Shown here piece by piece: positions 13,144-17,858 of a DNA stretch of 17,858 nucleotides. Source of the DNA: Streptomyces fulvoviolaceus (GTDB lineage: Bacteria; Actinomycetota; Actinomycetes; Streptomycetales; Streptomycetaceae); the NCBI RefSeq assembly GCF_000718165.1, contig NZ_JOEY01000101.1, forward strand, positions 1 through 17,858, given 5' to 3'. Position 1 is the stretch's first letter, and each line of letters opens with the position of its first letter. The notes beneath the pieces were generated by a model that made no database searches, had not been told where the DNA came from, and saw only the letters and a program-made list of their open reading frames with translations. The position numbers and the translations under genes were made by a program.

Positions 13144-15674
13144 GTCTGACCCCCTTGTTCCCTCCCGGCTCCGGCGCCGGCAGGGCCGGGCTCGCGTACC
13201 GGCACATCGATCTCGCTCCACACCTGCTTGCCCCCGCCGACCGGCACGGAGCCCCAGGCCGCCGATGTCGCTTCGACCAGAAGCAGCCCTCGGCCGCCGG
13301 TCGCCTCCCAGTCCACGATCACCGGCTTGGCGGGCGCACGCGGCGAGGAGTCGCTCACGGCGACCCGCACCCGGCCCGCGCCGTGGGTGAGATCGAGGCG
13401 GACCGCGCCCTGGGTGTGCACCAGGGCGTTGGTGACCAGTTCGGAGACGACCAGCAGCACGGCGTCGGCTTCTTCCGCGATCTTCCACGCGCGCAGGGTG
13501 CGCGCCGTGAAACGGCGGGCGTGCATGACCGCGTCGGGCAGCCGCCACACCACATAGCCGGCCCGTATCGGCTTGGTCTTCATGCCGTCGTAGCGCATCA
13601 GCAACAGCGCCACGTCGTCCTCGCGACGACCGGCGTCACCGAGTAGTTCGTCACCCATCCGTCCGAGGTCCGAGGGGTCGGCCACGGCGAGTGCGTCGCG
13701 TGTCCGGCGCATGCCCTCGTCCAGATGCAGGCTGGCGGACTCGACCAGGCCGTCGGTCACCAGGACGAGGACCGCGCCCGGGGTCAGTGCGACCGCGGTC
13801 ATCGGGAACTCCGCCTCCGCGAGTACGCCCAGCGGGAGTCCGCCCTCGACCTGCACTTCCTCGGTACTGCCGTCGGGATGGCGTATCAGCGGTGCGAGGT
13901 GCCCGGCCCGGACGAACCAGGCGTCGCCCTCCTCCATGTCCAGCTCGACATAGCAGCAGGTGGCGAACAGGTCGGTCTCCATCCCGACAAGAAGGCGGTT
14001 GGCGCGCGAGACGACCACGTCGGGAGGGTGGCCCTCCACCGCGTAGGCCCTGACCGCGGTGCGCATCTGACCCATGATCGTCGCGGCTCCGGCGCTGTGT
14101 CCCTGCACGTCACCGATGACCAGGGCAACCCGGGCCTCGGAGAGCGCGATGACGTCGTACCAGTCACCGCCCACCTGCAGCCCGCGCTTGGCGGGCAGAT
14201 AGCGGGCGACAGCGGTACCTCCGGGCAGTTCGGGCAGGCGCCGGGGCAGCAGACTGCGCTGCAGCATCGTCGCGAGCTCCTGCTCGGCGTCGTACGCGTG
14301 CGCACGCTTGAGGGCCTGCCCGACCAGTCCCGCGGTCGCGGTGAGCAGGGACCGCTCATCGGGGGCGAACTCGTGCGGCTCGTCCCACCCGACCAGGCAC
14401 ACACCGGTGACCCGGCCCTTGGCCGGGAGCGGCAGGACTGCCAGGCCGCCGGGGCCGACGCCCGAGAGACCGGGTTCGAGCACGGTGCCGACGGGCCACA
14501 GGCTCATACGTCCGTGCCTCAGAGCCGTCTGGAGGGTGGGCAGGGCATTGATCGGTGCGTCGGGCCACTCCGAACGCCACTCGGAACGCCATATCTCCGG
14601 CCAGGCGGCGGGCTGCGGCGGGTCGAGCACGGTGACCACGAGCCGGTCGTCCCGCAGTTCGGCGAGCGCCACCCGGTCGGCACCCAACGGCTCGCGCAAG
14701 GCGGAGACCACCACCTGGCTGACATCCTGGACCGTTGAGGCGTCGTCGAGCGCGGCGATCAGCCACTGGACCTTGGAGACGTCGTCGGCACTCTGGCGCA
14801 GCACAGAGGCCGCGGTCACCACGCCCAGGACCTGCTCCGGCCCGTCGGCGGTGTCTTGCGTCGCCCGGCAGCTCAGACTCAGCCAGCGGAGCTCACCGGT
14901 GGGCCGACGGACCCGGAACTCCAGTTCCCGGCGGCCGGAGGCCTGGGTGGACGGCTCCAGGACCGACATCAGTGTGGGCAGGTCCTCCGGGACGGTATGG
15001 GCGAGCAGTGTGTCCGCCTTGCCGTCGAAGTCGTCCGGGGCGATGCCAAACAGTTCGAGCACGGTCGCGTCGGCCTCGATCAGGCCGGTGTCCGGCACCA
15101 GGACGAACGAGCCGACGCGCAGATTCCGCAGGGCGGGTCCCAGCAGCGGCGAGGGCGTGGACCGGTCGGCCTCGGCCTGGAGTCGGCCGGTGATCGCGTC
15201 GGCGTACTGCTTCAGGAAGCCCCGCTGCTCGGCTCCGAAACCATCTGTGGCGTCCCCCACGACGACGAGGCAGCCCAGCTGCCTGTCCTCTGCCGCGAGA
15301 GGCAGTGCACCGAGCGACACGCCTGCTCGAACTGTCGCCGGGCCGCCCTCGGGGTAGGAGGCGAGTGCCGCGGGAGTCAGCCACAGTGGCCGACCCGTAC
15401 GGAAAGCGTTGGCTACAGGTGAGCCATCGGACAGCGGAACACGCTCTGGCAGCCCGTAGCCGGCAGTGGCTCCTCCGGCCGCTTCGACCAGCCGAAGCCC
15501 TTCGCGCTCATCGCCAGGCACGTAGACAGCCACCAGCGCGGCCCCGGCGAACGCCAGGACCCGCTCCCTCGCGGCTGCCTCCGGCGCCGGAGGCAGCCGA
15601 CCGGCGCCTTCCGCCCCAGTCCCGTATGTGCGCGGCCCCGCGGTTCCGGCCCGGACACCACCGTAGTGGGGCAT
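13140..15674 (-). CDS. GAF-PAS-GAF-SpoIIE sensor phosphatase with C-terminal HATPase
   Basis: The protein is 844 residues from ATG 15674, with GGGAGG 11 bases upstream. The longer upstream frame is less convincing. Order: GAF-like domain (about 35-170), PAS domain (185-290; ELEFRVRRPTGELRWLSLSC), second GAF (300-460), then a PP2C/SpoIIE phosphatase. The phosphatase carries LQRSLLP (471-477), GGDWYD (502-507), GDVQGH (521-526), TDGLVE (640-645) and REDDV (684-688), so the metal-binding aspartates are present. A histidine-kinase-type ATPase domain follows, with ELVTNALVH (745-753) and GGRGLLLV (793-800), as in anti-sigma factors of the RsbW kind. Such proteins dephosphorylate anti-anti-sigma factors and may also bind or phosphorylate them. 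There is no membrane segment, so sensing is cytosolic. It heads the sugar-transport operon. Confidence 0.93.
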   Translation of the reverse strand: MPHYGGVRAGTAGPRTYGTGAEGAGRLPPAPEAAARERVLAFAGAALVAVYVPGDEREGLRLVEAAGGATAGYGLPERVPLSDGSPVANAFRTGRPLWLTPAALASYPEGGPATVRAGVSLGALPLAAEDRQLGCLVVVGDATDGFGAEQRGFLKQYADAITGRLQAEADRSTPSPLLGPALRNLRVGSFVLVPDTGLIEADATVLELFGIAPDDFDGKADTLLAHTVPEDLPTLMSVLEPSTQASGRRELEFRVRRPTGELRWLSLSCRATQDTADGPEQVLGVVTAASVLRQSADDVSKVQWLIAALDDASTVQDVSQVVVSALREPLGADRVALAELRDDRLVVTVLDPPQPAAWPEIWRSEWRSEWPDAPINALPTLQTALRHGRMSLWPVGTVLEPGLSGVGPGGLAVLPLPAKGRVTGVCLVGWDEPHEFAPDERSLLTATAGLVGQALKRAHAYDAEQELATMLQRSLLPRRLPELPGGTAVARYLPAKRGLQVGGDWYDVIALSEARVALVIGDVQGHSAGAATIMGQMRTAVRAYAVEGHPPDVVVSRANRLLVGMETDLFATCCYVELDMEEGDAWFVRAGHLAPLIRHPDGSTEEVQVEGGLPLGVLAEAEFPMTAVALTPGAVLVLVTDGLVESASLHLDEGMRRTRDALAVADPSDLGRMGDELLGDAGRREDDVALLLMRYDGMKTKPIRAGYVVWRLPDAVMHARRFTARTLRAWKIAEEADAVLLVVSELVTNALVHTQGAVRLDLTHGAGRVRVAVSDSSPRAPAKPVIVDWEATGGRGLLLVEATSAAWGSVPVGGGKQVWSEIDVPVREPGPAGAGAGREQGGQT

Positions 15675-16047
15675 GTCCGCATCTACCTCCCGTTCATGCC
15701 GCAGGTGCCAGCAGGACGAGGTCTCCGGAATACAGGCAGCGGCGGAGGCGCCGAACCAGCGACGGGGGACCACGCCGCCCACGAGTGGCAGGGCACCCAC
15801 ACCCAGAATCGCATATCTGGACGAAACGGACAGGCGTGCCGGGGATCGTCATGGGGAGACCGTCCTGGTCCCCGGAAGGGTCCTGTGACAGGTGCTGCCT
15901 CCGCGAAACCGACCGGACGAGCAGCACCATGAGCACGGTGCACGCCGCGACCACTGTGGTCAGGTCAGCCGGCCAGGTGGCGCTCAGACAGGGACCCGCG
16001 TCCGGCGCTGGTACGCCGTCGTGAACTCACCGATCAGGAGGGAGAGA
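15675..16047. other. region between sensor phosphatase and desaturase genes
   Basis: No convincing gene is seen. It contains the phosphatase ribosome binding site and presumably the operon promoter, but I see no clear -35/-10 pair. A plus-strand 31-codon frame (15929-16024, MSTVHAATTVVRSAGQVALR...) is open with fair codon use but has no ribosome site. A minus-strand tail (GEFTTAYQRRTRVPV, near 15984-16030) may be read-through noise after the desaturase. Confidence 0.35.
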
Positions 16048-17139
16048 TCAGTACTCCAGCTCGGGGCGGAGAGGGCCGCCGACCGCGTGGAGGTGGCGCA
16101 GCACCTGGGCGTAGGAGCTGAAGAGCCCGGTCTCGTGATAGGCGATGCCGTGCCGGGCGCAGAAGGCGCGCACGAGTTCCTGGGCATGGCGCAGGCCGGG
16201 CCGGGGCATGGAGGGGAACAGGTGGTGTTCGATCTGGTAGTTCAGCCCGCCGAGCGCGAAGTCGGTGAACCGGTGGCCGCGGATGTTGCGTGAGGTCAGT
16301 ACTTGCCGACGCAGGAAGTCGATCCTGTCGTCCTTGGCGAAGATGGGCATGCCCTTGTGGTTGGGGGCGAAAGAGCACCCCATGTACAGCCCGAACAGCC
16401 CTTGGTGCACGAGAAGGAAGACCACGGCCTGGACGGGGGACAGGACCAGGAACAGGGCGGCGAGATAACCGCCGAGGTGCGCCGTCAGCAGTCCCGCCTC
16501 GGCCAGTTTGGACGCCCGCGAGTTCGCTTTGCCGGTGCGGTCGAGCAGCGCCCGTACGCCGGCGACGTGCAGGGCGAGTCCTTCCAGGAGAAGCATCGGG
16601 AAGAACAGCCAGGCCTGGTGGCGGGCCAGCCAGGCATGCGGTCCGCGGCGGATGCGGGCGTGGTCCTGGGTGAAGGCGATCGCGCCGTCGGCGATGTCGG
16701 GGTCGCGGTCGACGTGGTTGGGATGGGAGTGGTGCCGGTTGTGCTTGGAGATCCACCAGCCGTAGCTGAGGCCGATCAGCAGGTCGGCGTGCACGCGGCC
16801 GAGCAGGTTGTTGACGTGCTTGGAGGCGGCGATCTGGTGGTGTCCGGCGTCGTGCCCGATGAACGCGGTCTGGGTGAACATCACCGCGAGGAAGGCGGCG
16901 GTCAGCAGCTGCCACCACGACTGCCCGATCAGTACGAACGCGGTCCATCCGGCGGCCAGCAGAAGCAGGTTCGCCCCGACTTTGACGGAGTAGTAGCCCG
17001 GCCGCCGCTTCAGCAGCCCGCGCTGCTTCACCTCGCGAGACAGCGCGGCGTAGTCGCTGCCCCGGCCGACGGACGGGGGTTTCGTCGTCCCGGCGTGATC
17101 CGCCGGCCCGGTGCCCCGGTTGAAGGTGTCAGTGGTCAC
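16048..17139 (-). CDS. membrane fatty acid (acyl-CoA) desaturase
   Basis: This 363-residue protein starts at GTG 17139 with GAAAGGA 5-6 bases upstream. It has the three histidine boxes of membrane di-iron desaturases: HDAGHH (96-101), HNRHHSHPNH (133-142) and QIEHH (302-306). The Q in the third box is typical of front-end (delta-5/6-like) and related actinobacterial desaturases. Hydrophobic segments lie around 53-95, 118-130, 176-195 and 218-255. It introduces a double bond into an acyl chain using O2 and an electron donor, raising membrane fluidity. The electron donor gene is not nearby. The adjacent cold shock gene suggests a role in cold adaptation. Confidence 0.93.
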   Translation of the reverse strand: MTTDTFNRGTGPADHAGTTKPPSVGRGSDYAALSREVKQRGLLKRRPGYYSVKVGANLLLLAAGWTAFVLIGQSWWQLLTAAFLAVMFTQTAFIGHDAGHHQIAASKHVNNLLGRVHADLLIGLSYGWWISKHNRHHSHPNHVDRDPDIADGAIAFTQDHARIRRGPHAWLARHQAWLFFPMLLLEGLALHVAGVRALLDRTGKANSRASKLAEAGLLTAHLGGYLAALFLVLSPVQAVVFLLVHQGLFGLYMGCSFAPNHKGMPIFAKDDRIDFLRRQVLTSRNIRGHRFTDFALGGLNYQIEHHLFPSMPRPGLRHAQELVRAFCARHGIAYHETGLFSSYAQVLRHLHAVGGPLRPELEY

Positions 17140-17224
17140 GGTTTTCCTTTCGGACGTGTGTGGGCCGCTGCCGTCGGCGCGGGGGCAGGGCGCCGGGATG
17201 CGGGAAACCTGTACGGAAGCAGCG

Positions 17225-17255
17225 CGAGGCAGGCCCGCGATGCGGGCCTGCCTCG
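17225..17255 (-). terminator. strong terminator after cold shock gene
   Basis: A perfect 14-bp GC-rich stem (17225-17238 with 17242-17255; CGAGGCAGGCCCGC) closes on a 3-base loop, 14 bases past the cold shock gene stop. It separates that gene from the desaturase gene and would allow partial read-through at most. Confidence 0.85.
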
Positions 17256-17268
17256 GAGTCGGGTGTCC

Positions 17269-17472
17269 TCAGAGCGCGCGGACCTGGTCGGCCTGTATGC
17301 CCTTGGGGCCCTGGCTGGCGGTGAACTCCACCCGCTGGTTCTCCTCCAGAGAGCGGAAACCGCCCGTGTCGATCGCCGAGTGGTGGACGAAGATGTCGGC
17401 GCCGCCCTCATCGGGGGCGATGAAGCCGAAACCCTTGTCCGGGTTGAACCACTTCACGGTTCCTTGAGCCAT
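17269..17472 (-). CDS. cold shock protein (CspA family)
   Basis: This 67-residue protein has the exact length of the family. The RNA/DNA-binding motifs are intact: KGFGFI (RNP1) and DIFVHHSAI (RNP2), within [20 protein letters not shown] and the ending [17 protein letters not shown] 17472 is preceded by AAGGAGA at good spacing. It acts as a cytosolic nucleic acid chaperone that melts mRNA structure. A long, structured upstream leader fits the regulation seen in other cold shock genes. The next gene on this strand, after a terminator, is a fatty acid desaturase. Confidence 0.97.
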   Translation of the reverse strand: MAQGTVKWFNPDKGFGFIAPDEGGADIFVHHSAIDTGGFRSLEENQRVEFTASQGPKGIQADQVRAL

Positions 17473-17640
17473 GTGATGTCTCCTTCGAGATGGCGAGTAG
17501 GTCGGAGAACGCGCACTCGCGCGATTCCGGGCTGTCGGTCGCCAGCCGTCGAAGAAAACCCCCGAAACGGCGAAGCGCCCGCTGTCAGAACTCCGCAGGC
17601 GCTTACACGTTCGCAAACTTCAACTACAACCACTCGCTAC
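17473..17640 (-). promoter_or_regulatory. upstream leader of cold shock gene with hairpin
   Basis: AAGCGCC (17573-17579) and GGCGCTT (17598-17604) form a 7-bp stem about 100 bases upstream of the start codon. There is no gene in this stretch. A long 5' leader with structure is usual for cold shock mRNAs. Promoter elements are not obvious. Confidence 0.4.
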
Positions 17641-17652
17641 AACGTCCGGAGT

Positions 17653-17670
17653 GCCGGGAATGTTCCCGGC
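17653..17670. repeat. perfect palindromic hairpin
   Basis: GCCGGGAA and TTCCCGGC pair around TG. It lies between the cold shock leader and the repeated element end at 17689 and may be a terminator or a binding site. Confidence 0.5.
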
Positions 17671-17688
17671 CGGGCGGGGAGGGGTGGA

Positions 17689-17799
17689 GAACTGCTGGGG
17701 TTTGACTGAGCAGGAGGGCGTTCTGGCGCGTGAGTGAGCGTGGAGGGTCCCGGCCGATAGCTGGGTGCTGTCGTCCCGGGAGGGGAATCGGGGTTCGTT
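17689..17799 (+). repeat. long inverted repeat, right copy (111 bp)
   Basis: It begins GAACTGCTGGGGTTTG and includes GTGAGTGAGCGTGGAGGGTC and TCCCGGGAGGGGAATCGG. It matches the minus strand at 4199-4087 at about 87% identity with one 2-base gap. The sequence continues to the window edge without further similarity to the left copy. The last bases (ATGAGCGGGTTATTCGA from 17842) could start a gene, but they have no ribosome site and the frame is cut. Confidence 0.85.
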
Positions 17800-17858
17800 C
17801 GTCGAATGTGTGACCTTTCCGTGTGGTGTTCGTTGGGTGTGATGAGCGGGTTATTCGA

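Noticed and set aside
11800..13149. 449-residue plus-strand frame opposite the binding lipoprotein
   Set aside because: It is the mirror of the XylF-like gene, with no recognisable domain and no ribosome site.
15929..16024. 31-codon plus-strand frame MSTVHAATTVVRSAGQVALR...
   Set aside because: Fair codon use, but no ribosome binding site, no partner and no recognised family. It is not strong enough to call a gene.
17842..17858. possible gene start ATGAGCGGGTTATTCGA at the right edge, with a rare TTA codon
   Set aside because: Only five codons are visible, there is no Shine-Dalgarno, and no family can be judged. It is mentioned only within the repeat entry.

Overview
The base composition (very high GC, GC-rich third codon positions, frequent GTG starts) and the proteins point to an actinomycete, most likely Streptomyces. 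The evidence includes an actinobacterial RpoA N-terminus, a mycothiol-dependent maleylpyruvate isomerase-type enzyme, and a GAF/PAS/SpoIIE phosphatase with a C-terminal anti-sigma-like ATPase domain. The window reads as an accessory or rearranged chromosomal segment.

Left part (1-3540). The first 74 codons of rpoA run off the left edge on the minus strand, but the ribosomal gene rpsK that normally precedes rpoA is absent. A noncoding stretch with a strong hairpin follows, then a start-less coding remnant on the plus strand (634-879). Next come a spermidine-synthase-like methyltransferase-fold protein (846-1574, -) and a full-length RNase J (1705-3390, -).

Middle part (3529-7740) is a graveyard of mobile DNA and broken genes with a few intact genes. 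It holds an IS5-type transposase C-terminal remnant with 22-bp direct repeats, a mycothiol-dependent enzyme (4269-5042, -), and the C-terminal tail of a transposase (5119-5247, +). Two small conserved-looking hypothetical proteins follow (5344-5817 and 6153-6551, -), then small remnants leading by an ATGA overlap into the first 39 codons of a broken methyltransferase. A divergent pair closes this part: a DUF1772 membrane protein (-) and a TetR regulator (+), with two near-identical palindromes between them that look like the TetR operators.

Right-centre part (8490-15674, all -) is a sensing-and-uptake operon. A SpoIIE-type sensor phosphatase is coupled by ATGA to a CUT2-type sugar-binding lipoprotein, followed by a single-domain ABC ATPase coupled by GTGA to a BPD_transp_2 permease. 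A CUT1-type sugar-binding lipoprotein then follows behind its own AT-rich promoter-like region. The arrangement suggests that sugar availability is linked to a partner-switching (anti-sigma/anti-anti-sigma) signal.

Right end (16048-17858) holds a probable cold-response pair, a three-His-box fatty acid desaturase and a cold shock protein (both -) separated by a 14-bp terminator stem. It ends with a 111-bp sequence that is about 87% identical, in inverted orientation, to 4087-4199 beside the IS5 remnant. The intervening 13.5 kb is thus bracketed by inverted copies of the same element end.
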